NCBI RefSeq assembly: GCF_000424285.1
Contig: NZ_AUJP01000019.1
Coordinates: 1-64,000 of the forward strand
DNA: 64,000 nucleotides
DNA from: Butyrivibrio sp. MB2005
GTDB taxonomy: Bacteria > Bacillota > Clostridia > Lachnospirales > Lachnospiraceae
Reading direction: 5' to 3'
Positions within the stretch are counted from its first letter, which is position 1, and each line of letters starts with the position of its first letter. Of this stretch, positions 17,401 through 24,342 are shown one piece after another. Made by a program: the position numbers and the translations under genes. The notes under the pieces are model-generated. The model was given only the letters and a program-made list of their open reading frames with translations. It did no database searches and had not been told where the DNA came from.

Positions 17401-18788
17401 GTGATGGCGGGCTCATTATAAATCCTGTAGAGCTGGTGGTTAGAGTTACAGGACACAACAATGGCGAAGGCGATCCCTGGACCGGCAAGGAAATTTCTGT
17501 AAAGGGATTTGATATCGGACTTGATGAAGAGTTTGCTCAGTCAACAAATACACCGGACGCAGTAAGCAAGTATGATATCGATAAATCTGTAGAGTTTGAT
17601 GGAACCAAGATCGGCGAGCTTGAGAAAGAAGACGGAGCAATCGCTGTTCCTGTATTAACCAAAAAGAATGTTGGAACTTATCCTATGGGACTTGACCAGA
17701 TGGATGAGAGAGAAAACTATACACGTTTTGTTAATACAGATACTAACTACCGCGTATTCTTCATGGTTGAAGATGGTTATCTGAAGATCAATCCTCCTGC
17801 AGGACTGTATACACTTACAGCTGAGTCAATCGGCGGAGAAGAGCAGTTCTCAGGAAAGACCTGGACAGGTCCTGATTTTGATTACAAGATTTCCGGTGAG
17901 GCACCTAAGGAAGTACTAAGACCTATGGTTGAGGCTCTTAACAGCTTTATTGGTGGACTGACAAGCTTCTTCGGACTTAAGGCACATGCTACTACTGAAG
18001 AAGATCTGCACAGCTTTGAGATTGACGGCGTTACATTCTATGCTAAGGGACTTAGGGTAGAAGTAACTGCAAGAGACGTTGATACTTATGAGCTTGATCT
18101 TGTAGGAACACCTGTAATCATGGATGGTACCGGAGCTGATGCTACTGATGTAACAGAATTCTTCGATGTTGAACACATGACAATTATTAAGGGCAAGTTC
18201 AAGATCACACCTAAGCCTATTACTATTACATCAGGATCAGCAGAGAAGGTTTATGACGGTCAGCCGCTTAGAATGGAGTCTGCAACAAATAGTCCTGAGC
18301 TTGCAGAGGGTGATGCATTTACATACACCTTCACAAAGAGCCAGACAGAGGTTGGTGAGTGCGATAACGAGTTTGATTTCGCACCTGCAAATGAGCAGAC
18401 CAAGGTTGGCAACTACCAGATTACCAAGGTTTACGGCAAACTTAAGGTAACAGCAACTACTGATACAAACAGGGATGACGATGACGACGATGATGATGAC
18501 GATGATGATAATCGTAGAGAGCGTCGCCGCAACAACAATAACGCAGCAGACAATGATGATGACGATGACAACGATACACAGGTACTTGGCGCTAAGAGAC
18601 CTGCAGATGAGCCTGCAGCAGTTCTTGGAGCAAAGAGAGAGCAGGAAGAGCCCGGTGTACTTGGAGCAAGAAGAGGTGGTACAGATGATAACACCAATGC
18701 TTCAAGAGTAATCGTTCTTCTCATTGCAGCCGGAGCAGTAGCAACAATCCTTGTTACCGGTAGAAGGCGTAAGGAAGACGAAGAATAA
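11406..18788 (+). CDS. Giant repeat-rich surface protein (InlB-type repeats, VLGA(K/R)R tail)
   Basis: A 2460-residue secreted protein, probably an adhesin or wall-attached stalk. It has a signal peptide (1-35), a Pro/Glu/Thr repeat stalk (about 40-180), Listeria-Bacteroides type repeats with the GYxFxGW...KW pattern (near 634, 1084, 1163, 1409), MucBP-like IEYYKG segments, then four related modules beginning ETDYDG, ETYYTG, ETLYSG and DPWTG (about 1679, 1796, 1915, 2023) and a YDG domain (SAEKVYDGQPL, about 2278). The tail has a poly-Asp run (about 2357-2370), three VLGA(K/R)R motifs between about 2393 and 2423, a TM segment (about 2435-2452) and an Arg/Lys-rich end, as in a sorting signal. 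There is no LPXTG. The ATG follows GAGGGGG. Confidence 0.9.
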   Translation: MRKNIARKFALLLALTLLVTTFGSDYNSIGVRADEGAPEQAEDVDYSPVFSEPIGAEQETPAEEEIQEEPEEEQEEPEEEAPAEEPQPEQQEEEQPAQEEEAQPEETPAEETPADETPAEETPADETPAAETPADETPAEAPAEDAPAAETPADETPAAETPADETPATAVTIRFVAGEGGTVSKDAETVDMSIEGAAFEGALATANEGFEFVNWTDAAGTPVCEEATFVPAGDKIVNEAVYTANFKAKEEKVEEPEEEMPAQDFEKTSENGITVNVSAPEGAFPAETDMFVTDVENPEILDAVKDAANSDIDNSKQTAVAVDITFNDADGNDIEPKCAISVVIKTPAIEKDNTTLVHVDDDNSTEVIDATIKNETAQFTSKDFSIYAIVVGPGEENARVLVNFAMVDKEAENGEVNIASMYVKEGDNMEQVIYDPAFELKPGTSFKGWTTEKNYTADTESLSIADIRKLFTENYNWDAVKDADSEGGTKVTYYAVIVNGYTVKYLGDNDTSLGSDTVQISENAEGEAAYATYKITMGYEADDSHAFLGWLVREGKENIVKRGDNAYSQTDAEPFKPNETITIKGDVTFAVDAPAGAWLIYDENGKGATYTAPEFFKTGTPLYNKRLDEDMKRNGYVFGGWYNTAECVEGDTFSFTGTLDKTKIIYAKWTPITNAAYTIVIWTQNKDRSGYELKDAFVYDPADYPADPANVGNNIPYTFKDNGDEDYIYSPKKNAEEFGHYKGFSVNLNKTIEKNKALYPDAYANDEEAKQVKIKPEGDSVINFYYDRIVYNVKFYVYDSSNRVAANSGSGSDFSGLATWYNDVRQLPQIDYPLHTDGNGSYFILEAYYGEDISSKWPSYDKLGRATVRVNGSTQSYAPVSFIMMVGCELKPEATSSGRGTIKGSMSILDGKILGKTNDINGNYLIVRYNEFYNWVYHVWYEVPDGMTVSNPQEWNGKKYYKAEDIISRSSNDEVRSQTPHQYTGFDFVDWRGQNWEVNGTGEHFNNLRWTTIESGREVLNINFVYNRTSNKVRFFDGLYYGDRTKVSIHHDERLIHESAELEQGAVIPQTIREYEPTSPIETGYVFAGWYADASCTVPYEFTTMPVGGITVFAKWMQKEYRVFLHPNADGDESLDWHNDSQEMTFRVENGGKISAPSGTRTGYEFGGWFTKDASGKLTLFNYSDTHLDDTVVTEDRDPSHMTDVMDKYGNIVDPATAVNKDANRPWITKELNLYAKWRRTIEGAEGINVQYLYKDTNDTDKIKKDSNIYVDSAEVAAMPAEKAPEGKLFSHWVVQKWNGTDFVDLTGEDAIVLPGTTFTVLVENAQIKDEEGNVITAAQIDGDVTYTVQLRAEYKEPGDPTPTFIPWFKNDGNAAYHVDRTKKDGDKDVPLNVNDAVSIQEAPTRNGYTFLGWAKVNMSTSTDATEAATEANAFMTDQTDKWSQDNLTPYLYYVDGKYHLNSATGKVVSQVAADENMPYQAMFAVWEEQAPQYTIKYYKDTFDEENHIKDGNNYADITVENATKGQVLGLTEEQLNARKTETYLGSDYANYNDGVQNPESYTVTENKYNDDGELIPQVIKVLYTLKSTSYTIEYYKGDANGNPVGDPIGTETVDNVTVGSSVGQLDDATINAKRPGGYKKGVQKNTIETIDADASKNVIKVVYSPIKVTVTVRGKQCETDYDGTEKSQADSNLKDKTAPNANWANGWIIESVEAETGYEVSESDFTISSVDLGLKYPLVKTDAGTYENKFTENNFVATPVAGKEGLDIDIEVEDGYLKINKITSKVIVKIKGEQVETYYTGNKQSTDEFETAGFNGNGYAVVSKLTEDNKPVAGLADTDIVLAEGKTAEAHGTESSDDPYPMNLTKDHFQCNNENFTDVEFEIVEGDDGKTKDGYILIKPVEGIVVTLHGEILETLYSGEKQSTADEQFEGLDKFTVDSIKKDGEDCDLIDASQIILKDGEGIATGTDVQDVPYAMGLTEDSFECSNKNYKVSYIITSDGGLIINPVELVVRVTGHNNGEGDPWTGKEISVKGFDIGLDEEFAQSTNTPDAVSKYDIDKSVEFDGTKIGELEKEDGAIAVPVLTKKNVGTYPMGLDQMDERENYTRFVNTDTNYRVFFMVEDGYLKINPPAGLYTLTAESIGGEEQFSGKTWTGPDFDYKISGEAPKEVLRPMVEALNSFIGGLTSFFGLKAHATTEEDLHSFEIDGVTFYAKGLRVEVTARDVDTYELDLVGTPVIMDGTGADATDVTEFFDVEHMTIIKGKFKITPKPITITSGSAEKVYDGQPLRMESATNSPELAEGDAFTYTFTKSQTEVGECDNEFDFAPANEQTKVGNYQITKVYGKLKVTATTDTNRDDDDDDDDDDDDNRRERRRNNNNAADNDDDDDNDTQVLGAKRPADEPAAVLGAKREQEEPGVLGARRGGTDDNTNASRVIVLLIAAGAVATILVTGRRRKEDEE
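11725..11910 (+). repeat. Pro/Glu/Thr coding repeats in the stalk of the giant protein
   Basis: Tandem, slightly varied units encoding ETPADETPAEETP-like peptides. Such low-complexity stalks usually hold binding domains away from the cell surface and vary in copy number. Confidence 0.8.
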
Positions 18789-18823
18789 TTCGTTCGTTAA
18801 CCTGAATAAGTAAAACTTAAAAT

Positions 18824-18860
18824 GGGATCGGCACATTGAAGTGTGCCGGTCCCGTTTTCT
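18824..18860 (+). terminator. Intrinsic terminator after the giant surface protein gene
   Basis: A 12-bp GC-rich stem (18824-18835 with 18842-18853) followed by GTTTTCT. Its T-run overlaps the first hairpin of structured repeat copy B. Confidence 0.85.
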
Positions 18861-18978
18861 ATAATACGAGGAAACCTCGTATTATAGAAAACACTCCGTG
18901 AGGATGCGCAGCTCGCGGAAAGGAAATTTATTGCTTCGCAATACCGCTCGCGCGCGAGAATTTCGCGAGCGAAATTCT
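18855..18978 (+). ncRNA. Structured repeat element, copy B
   Basis: A perfect 17-bp stem with an AAA loop (18855-18871 with 18875-18891), then CTCCGTGAGGATGCGC, a middle stem-loop with ATTGC/GCAAT, and a 10-bp hairpin (18957-18966 with 18969-18978). The last stem has the same length and GCGC-side base as copy A but different pairs higher up, all compensated. It lies between the giant gene's terminator and the thioesterase gene. Confidence 0.55.
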
Positions 18979-19042
18979 AATTTATGTCCTAAAAATATTA
19001 TTCATGGTACAATACTAGTATAAAAAATCACGGAGGTAGGCT

Positions 19043-19552
19043 ATGAATAACAGAGTTTTTCATGTTGATCACCAGATTGCCAATAAAAGTGTTGAGGATT
19101 CCATCACAGAGATCACAAGAGTGGTCCAGTATAATCAGATAAACGGATATGAGAGAATGTTTGGCGGAGAGCTTATGCGCTGGATCGATGAGGTTGCAGG
19201 TATGGTTGCTCTCAGACATGCAGGTACTCCTGTAACTACAGCTGCAATCGACAATATGCAGTTTAAGCAGCCTGTACTGCTCAACGACATCGTGGTTTTG
19301 ATAGGAAGGATTACCCATGTGGGCAAGACCTCTATGGAGGTAAGAGTGGACACTTATGTTGAGGACCTTCGCACAGGTATGAGACATGTGGTGAACAGAG
19401 CTTATCTTACAGAGGTTTGCGTTGATGAGGACGGAAGACCCACCACGGTTCCTTATGGTCTGAATGTGCGCACTGAAGCTGAGAGAGCAGAGTGGCAGGG
19501 AGCTGAGAAGAGAATAGAGCTTCGCGTTCAGAGAAGAAAAGAAGGTTTTTAA
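19043..19552 (+). CDS. Hotdog-fold acyl-CoA thioesterase
   Basis: A 169-residue protein of the acyl-CoA thioesterase (YciA/ACOT-like) group, expected to hydrolyse acyl-CoA in the cytoplasm. The hotdog core is visible as MFGGELMRWIDEVAG with the helix Asp/Glu, followed by ATTAAIDNMQFKQPV-like strands (here TPVTTAAIDNMQF) and a VEVRVDTYVED-type strand. The start is the ATG after CGGAGGTAGG. The gene is followed 26 bp later by an HD-GYP gene and then by ptb, so a link to short-chain acyl-CoA turnover is possible but not shown. Confidence 0.85.
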   Translation: MNNRVFHVDHQIANKSVEDSITEITRVVQYNQINGYERMFGGELMRWIDEVAGMVALRHAGTPVTTAAIDNMQFKQPVLLNDIVVLIGRITHVGKTSMEVRVDTYVEDLRTGMRHVVNRAYLTEVCVDEDGRPTTVPYGLNVRTEAERAEWQGAEKRIELRVQRRKEGF

Positions 19553-19578
19553 GTATTATTAGTTAGAAGAGGTTTCAA

Positions 19579-20241
19579 GTGATAGATTACGAGGAAAAAT
19601 ATCACAGAGAGAAAAAACTGGCAGATCAGCTGATGCATGCCCTTGCCAAGGTTGCCGATGAGAACGGACACTATACCCACGATCATTCGGAGCGCGTGGC
19701 TCTGTATTCCATGGAGATCGCCAAGCGTATGGGCAAAAGCAGGGCTGAGCAGTTTGAGATTTATCAGATGGGTCTTATGCATGATATCGGTAAGATTGGG
19801 ATTCCTAACGAGATTATCAGTAAGGCTGAGTGTCTGATGGATGAAGAATATACCCTTATGAAAAAGCATCCTATGTTTGGTGCTAAGATTCTGCAGGATA
19901 TCACTGAAATACCGGGTCTTGCAGTAGGAGCCCGATGGCATCATGAGAGGTATGACGGCAACGGATATCCCGACGGTCTCAAGGGTGAGGCTATTCCTGA
20001 AGAAGCCAGGATCATAGCTATCGCCGATGCTTATGATGCCATGAGCTCTGAGAGATGTTATCAGGGTGTCATGAAGCAGAAAAAGGTCAGAAGCGAGATA
20101 GAGAAGGGCAGGGGCACACAGTTTGACCCTGAGATAGCGAATATTTTTCTGTCTATAATAGATGCGGATACTGAATATGTCATGAATTCTGAGGTTCCCA
20201 CTTATATTATCAAAGAATTTTTCGGAAGGTTTGATGATTGA
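19579..20241 (+). CDS. HD-GYP domain phosphohydrolase
   Basis: A 220-residue soluble protein consisting almost wholly of an HD-GYP domain. Metal ligands are visible in HDHSERV, MHDIGK, the KHP segment and RWHHERYDGNGYPDG; it ends with a short extra helix. HD-GYP enzymes degrade c-di-GMP. It resembles the C-terminal domain of the phosphorelay protein at 5320. The GTG start at 19579 is preceded by AGAAGAGG. No sensory domain is attached, so activity would be constitutive or partner-controlled. Confidence 0.88.
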   Translation: MIDYEEKYHREKKLADQLMHALAKVADENGHYTHDHSERVALYSMEIAKRMGKSRAEQFEIYQMGLMHDIGKIGIPNEIISKAECLMDEEYTLMKKHPMFGAKILQDITEIPGLAVGARWHHERYDGNGYPDGLKGEAIPEEARIIAIADAYDAMSSERCYQGVMKQKKVRSEIEKGRGTQFDPEIANIFLSIIDADTEYVMNSEVPTYIIKEFFGRFDD

Positions 20242-20250
20242 CGAACAAAA

Positions 20251-20279
20251 TTGAAAAAGAGGGCACATCGTGGTAAAAT
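20251..20279 (+). promoter_or_regulatory. Predicted promoter of ptb
   Basis: TTGAAA (20251-20256), a 17-bp spacer and TAAAAT (20274-20279). Transcription would start near 20286, exactly at the first leader hairpin. Confidence 0.6.
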
Positions 20280-20285
20280 TCATAC

Positions 20286-20338
20286 GGTGTTTAAGTAAAC
20301 ACCCGGCGTGATAATTTGCGCCGGTGAACTTTTTTTGT
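20286..20338 (+). promoter_or_regulatory. ptb leader with two adjacent hairpins and a T-run
   Basis: Hairpin 1 is GGTGTTT-AAGT-AAACACC (20286-20303). Hairpin 2 pairs CACC(C)GGCG (20300-20308) with CGCCGGTG (20319-20326) and is followed by seven Ts. The hairpins share CACC, so the full forms compete. It may be an attenuator of ptb, or the terminator of the previous gene. Confidence 0.5.
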
Positions 20339-20380
20339 TTAGATTCTAATTTTTATTTTTTTATCCAGGAGGTACATATA

Positions 20381-21298
20381 ATGAGTAAGAGTTTCGATGA
20401 TATCCTTGCCAAGCTTAAGACAGCCAGCACCAAAAAGCTTGCAGTTGCATGCGCACAGGATGAACCTGTTCTTGAGGCTGTTAAACTTGCTAAGGAGCGC
20501 GGAATTGCTGATGCAATCCTTGTAGGTGATAAGGATGAGATTGAGAGAATCGCAGGTGAGATGGGCATGGACCTTTCTCAGTTTGAGATCATTGACGTGA
20601 AGGATACAGTTGAGGCTGCTACCAAGGCTGTTTCACTTGTACACGACGGCAAGGCTGATATCTATATGAAGGGTCAGCTTGATTCCAAGACTTTCCTTAA
20701 GTCAGTTCTTAACAAGGAAGTTGGTCTTCGTACAGGTCGTCCCCTTTCTCACGTTTGCGTATTTGAGATTCCCGGAATCGACCGTCTTCTTTTCCTTACA
20801 GACGTTGCATTCATGCCTTATCCCACACTTGAAGATAAAAAGGTTATCATTGAATATACAGTTAACGTAGCAAGAGCTTGCGGTGTTGAGTGCCCTAAGG
20901 TTGCTCCTCTTGCAGCAGTAGAAGTTGTTAACGATAAGATGCCTGTTACAGTTGAGGCAGCAGAGCTTACACGCCTTAACGAAGCCGGCGAGATCAAGAA
21001 CTGCATCGTTGACGGACCTCTTTCCATGGACCTTGCTATTGATCCTTCAGCAGCTGAGCACAAGGCTGGCGCTAAGGATCGTAAGATTGTCGGTGATGCT
21101 GATATTCTTCTTTTCCCTGACATTCACGCAGGTAACCTTACATACAAGACCATCGTTCGTCTTGCAACAGTTAAAAACGGTAACATCTTAACAGGAACAC
21201 AGGCTCCCGTTATCCTTACATCACGTTCCGATTCTGTTGAGGTTAAGCTCAACTCTATCGCACTGGCAGCAGTAGTAGCAGAAGAGAAAAATTTATAA
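20381..21298 (+). CDS. ptb: Phosphate butyryltransferase
   Basis: A 305-residue enzyme converting butyryl-CoA and phosphate to butyryl phosphate and CoA, the first step of the kinase route to butyrate. It belongs to the phosphate acetyl/butyryltransferase family, with typical segments DIYMKGQLDSKTFL, GRPLSHVCVFE, and a C-terminal GDADILLFPDIHAGNLTYK-type region. Length matches Ptb (about 300) rather than the longer Pta. The ATG at 20381 follows CAGGAGG; the longer frame from 20324 runs through the leader T-run. Butyrate kinase lies downstream after a palindromic repeat. Confidence 0.93.
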   Translation: MSKSFDDILAKLKTASTKKLAVACAQDEPVLEAVKLAKERGIADAILVGDKDEIERIAGEMGMDLSQFEIIDVKDTVEAATKAVSLVHDGKADIYMKGQLDSKTFLKSVLNKEVGLRTGRPLSHVCVFEIPGIDRLLFLTDVAFMPYPTLEDKKVIIEYTVNVARACGVECPKVAPLAAVEVVNDKMPVTVEAAELTRLNEAGEIKNCIVDGPLSMDLAIDPSAAEHKAGAKDRKIVGDADILLFPDIHAGNLTYKTIVRLATVKNGNILTGTQAPVILTSRSDSVEVKLNSIALAAVVAEEKNL

Positions 21299-21305
21299 TA
21301 ATGAG

Positions 21306-21548
21306 CCCTCATCCGGCACTTCGTGCCACCTTCCCCCAAAGGGGGAAGGCATGAATGCTTTGCCTTCTTACCAAGGGGGAAAGACATGAATGCTTAGCCT
21401 TCTTACCAAGGGGGAAAGGCATGAATGCTTTGTCTTCTTAACAAGGGGGGAAGACATGAATGCTTTGTCTTCTGCCCAAGGGGGAAGACATGAATGCTTT
21501 GCCTTCTCCCCTTGGGGAGAAGGTGTCACCGTAGGTGACGGATGAGGG
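21306..21548. repeat. Palindromic tandem-repeat element between ptb and buk
   Basis: A 243-bp element bounded by the perfect inverted 10-mer CCCTCATCCG (21306-21315) and its complement (21539-21548). Inside, about five tandem 34-35 bp units of form AAGGGGGAAGGCATGAATGC... run from about 21338 to 21510, ending in CCTTCTCCCCTTGGGGAGAAGG. The ends match a common Firmicute REP/MITE-like family (CCTTCCCC-loop-GGGGAAGG next to a second hairpin and GGATGAGG). A short relative is at 34513. It has no coding capacity and sits against the buk ribosome binding site. Confidence 0.8.
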
Positions 21549-21562
21549 AGAAGGAGACAATT

Positions 21563-22630
21563 ATGATCAAAAGTTTAATCATTAATCCGGGTTCCACATC
21601 TACCAAGCTTGGTATTTTTGAGGATGAGACTCTTACAATGGAGGAGACTCTCCGCCATCCCACAGAGGAGATTGCCAAGTACGACCACATCATCGATCAG
21701 CTTGGATGGAGAAAAGAGCTTATTCTTAACTTCCTTAAGAGCGCTGATCAGGATGTTAAGTCCTTCAATGTAATCGTAGGCCGCGGCGGACTGGTTAAGC
21801 CTATTCCCGGTGGTACATACGCAGTTAATGATGCACTTATCAAAGATCTTAAGGCAGGTGTTCAGGGTGAGCACGCTAGTAACCTTGGCGGACTTCTTGC
21901 AAAAGAGATCGCAGACGAGATCGGTGTTCCTTCATATATCGTAGATCCCGTTGTAGTTGATGAGCTTTGCGAAGAGGCAAGAGTTACAGGTCTTCCTCAG
22001 ATCCCGAGAGTTTCAATTTTCCATGCACTTAATCAGAAGGCTGTTGCCAGAAGATATGCAAAGGAAATCGGCAAAAAGTACGAGGACATCAATCTTGTAG
22101 TAGTTCACCTTGGCGGCGGTGTTTCCGTAGGTGCTCACAAGAACGGTCAGATCATAGATGTATTCAACGCTCTTGATGGTGACGGCGCTATGTCTCCTGA
22201 GCGTGCAGGCGGACTTCCTACAGGTGGTCTTATCCGTCTTTGCTTCTCAGGTGAGTATTCTGAGGCTGAGGTTCGCAAGATGGCAGTTGGTAAGGGCGGC
22301 TTCAATGCTTGGCTTGGCACCAACGACATGAGAGAAGTTGTTAAGATGAGAGATGAAGGCGATGAGAAGGCTAAGCTTGTTATCGATGCATTCATCTTCC
22401 AGCTTGCTAAGAACATCGGATCAATGGCAGCTGTCCTTGATGGCAAGGTTGATCAGATCATTATTACAGGCGGTATCGCTTACAATGCTCCTATCATGGA
22501 GAGATTATCAGCTAAGGTTAAGTTCATCGCTCCTGTAACAGTTTATCCCGGTGAGGATGAGCTTCTTGCTCTTGCACAGGGTGCTCTCCGTGTAATGAAC
22601 GGTGAGGAACAGGCTAAGATTTACGAGTAA
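21563..22630 (+). CDS. buk: Butyrate kinase
   Basis: A 355-residue ASKHA-fold kinase that makes butyrate and ATP from butyryl phosphate. Family marks include [13 protein letters not shown] at the N-terminus, the phosphate-binding [17 protein letters not shown] segment, [17 protein letters not shown] and the [10 protein letters not shown] adenosine segment. Length fits Buk. The ATG at 21563 follows GAGAAGGAGA; the upstream in-frame ATG at 21542 lies inside the repeat element. With ptb it forms the terminal butyrate pathway. A hairpin terminator follows. Confidence 0.94.
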   Translation: MIKSLIINPGSTSTKLGIFEDETLTMEETLRHPTEEIAKYDHIIDQLGWRKELILNFLKSADQDVKSFNVIVGRGGLVKPIPGGTYAVNDALIKDLKAGVQGEHASNLGGLLAKEIADEIGVPSYIVDPVVVDELCEEARVTGLPQIPRVSIFHALNQKAVARRYAKEIGKKYEDINLVVVHLGGGVSVGAHKNGQIIDVFNALDGDGAMSPERAGGLPTGGLIRLCFSGEYSEAEVRKMAVGKGGFNAWLGTNDMREVVKMRDEGDEKAKLVIDAFIFQLAKNIGSMAAVLDGKVDQIIITGGIAYNAPIMERLSAKVKFIAPVTVYPGEDELLALAQGALRVMNGEEQAKIYE

Positions 22631-22661
22631 TACTTAGTGTTCTGATATTTTAAGAAAAGAT

Positions 22662-22696
22662 AAGCCCTTCCGGGTACTTACCGGAGGGGCTTTTTT
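22662..22696 (+). terminator. Intrinsic terminator after buk
   Basis: A 12-bp stem (22662-22673 with 22681-22692, one wobble) followed by six Ts. It separates buk from the two-component genes. Confidence 0.88.
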
Positions 22697-22721
22697 GAAA
22701 AGCTATACAAAAGAGGAATGT

Positions 22722-24341
22722 ATGAAGGTATTTTTGGTTGAAGACGAGTTTGTCGTGAGGGAAGGCATAAAAAACAATGTGGACTGGCAGGCCCACGGCT
22801 ATGAGTTTTGCGGAGAAGCAGGTGATGGGGAGCTTGCTTATTCAATGATACAGAAGTTAAAGCCGGACATTGTCATTACTGATATTAAGATGCCCTTTAT
22901 GGACGGGCTTACACTGAGCCGCATGATCAAGGAAGAATTTCCCTGGATAGAGATTATTCTTCTTACAGGTTATGAGGATTTTCAGTATGCCACAGAGGCC
23001 ATAAGAATAGGTGTATCCTGCTATCTCTCTAAGCCCATCAGCGGTGAGAGTCTCCTTAAAGAGGTGGACGCTGTAGCCAGGAGGATAGAGGAGAGGCAGG
23101 AAGAGGTTGAAGCAAAAAAGCGTTACGAAGAGGATATGGAAGAGCGTATGGAGCTGGAAAAACAGGAGTTTTTCAGCGATCTCGTAACAGGCAACAAGGA
23201 GTTTTCAGAGCTTTTAGAGAATGCCAAGAAGCTTTCAATCGATATTACCGCCATCAGATATAACATTTTGATGCTGAGGGTATGGTCAGGCAAACGTGAT
23301 GCGAGAGAATATTCAGGAAGCGTCGTTGAAGTTGAGCAGGGAATCCGCAGGATTGCGGAAAAATACGGCGCTATCTATTTTAATTTAAATATAGAAGGCA
23401 TAGCTTTGCTGTTTAAGGGAGATGATGATGAATCCTTAAGCGGCAGCATTGAGCGTTGCATTCAGGAGATGAAAAGGCTTCTGTTTGATTATAAACATGT
23501 GCGCTATTTTGGCGGTGTAGGCAGAAGCGTTGACAGGATCAGTGAGATTCCTGCCTGTTTTGGATGGGCCAGCAGAGCCTTTGCCCATATGTATCTGACA
23601 GATGAGAGCGGATTCTTGTTTGGCACGGAAGAAGCTCTTAAGAGCGGAAGCGACAATGTTATCCTGTCAGAGATAGATCCAAGGCACATTGACAGACGCC
23701 TTATCAAGGAATTTTTAAGACGTGGTGAGAAGTCTGAGACTGAGTTTTTCGTTGAAGAGTTCATTAACGGTATGGGCAGAAGCGCCATAAGATCTACTCT
23801 TATCAGACAGTATGTGGCAATGGATTTCTATTTTTGCGTATCTGATTTCCTTGAGAATGAGCTTGGAATTTCCAGAAAGGACCTCAGTGAAGAGGTGGAG
23901 ACGCCCACACCTGAGATTCTCTCTGATGAGGAGAAGACTCAGAAGTACATGGGCAGGATCATCAATCAGGTGCTTGCTGTCAGGGAGGCTGATTCAAAGG
24001 GACGTTACAGCGATGTTGTAAGTGAAGTTATCTCCTATATTGAGAAGAATTACACAGATGATGAGCTTTCGCTTAATACGCTGGCAGCTCACGTTAATTT
24101 TTCACCCAATCACTTAAGTGCTATTTTTAAGGCACAGACGGGACAGCCCTTTATCAAGTACTTAACTGACTACCGTATGAATGCTGCTAAGGAGCTTCTT
24201 GTCACTACTTCAAAGAAGAGCAACGAGATAGGACTTATGGTGGGCTATAAGGATCCACACTATTTTTCATATACTTTCAAGAAGACCCAGGGCATGACCC
24301 CGACACAGTACAGAAGCGGAAGTTCTCCGGAGGTAAGCTGA
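22722..24341 (+). CDS. YesN-type response regulator with AraC DNA-binding domain
   Basis: A 539-residue response regulator. It has an N-terminal receiver (VEDE acidic pair, phospho-acceptor Asp in VITDIKMPFMDG, lysine in YLSKPI), a long middle region with coiled coil and a poorly conserved globular part, and a C-terminal AraC double HTH (about 435-535: LNTLAAHVNFSPNHLSAIF and the GYKDPHYFSYTFKK signature). This architecture usually controls sugar uptake genes with a YesM kinase. The ATG at 22722 follows AAAGAGGA. The kinase gene starts 1 bp after its stop. Confidence 0.92.
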   Translation: MKVFLVEDEFVVREGIKNNVDWQAHGYEFCGEAGDGELAYSMIQKLKPDIVITDIKMPFMDGLTLSRMIKEEFPWIEIILLTGYEDFQYATEAIRIGVSCYLSKPISGESLLKEVDAVARRIEERQEEVEAKKRYEEDMEERMELEKQEFFSDLVTGNKEFSELLENAKKLSIDITAIRYNILMLRVWSGKRDAREYSGSVVEVEQGIRRIAEKYGAIYFNLNIEGIALLFKGDDDESLSGSIERCIQEMKRLLFDYKHVRYFGGVGRSVDRISEIPACFGWASRAFAHMYLTDESGFLFGTEEALKSGSDNVILSEIDPRHIDRRLIKEFLRRGEKSETEFFVEEFINGMGRSAIRSTLIRQYVAMDFYFCVSDFLENELGISRKDLSEEVETPTPEILSDEEKTQKYMGRIINQVLAVREADSKGRYSDVVSEVISYIEKNYTDDELSLNTLAAHVNFSPNHLSAIFKAQTGQPFIKYLTDYRMNAAKELLVTTSKKSNEIGLMVGYKDPHYFSYTFKKTQGMTPTQYRSGSSPEVS

Positions 24342-24342
24342 T

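Noticed and set aside
18475-18515. Trinucleotide slippage tract as a phase-variation switch
   Set aside because: GAC/GAT codons are mixed and length changes would stay in frame, so it would alter the spacer length but not switch expression.
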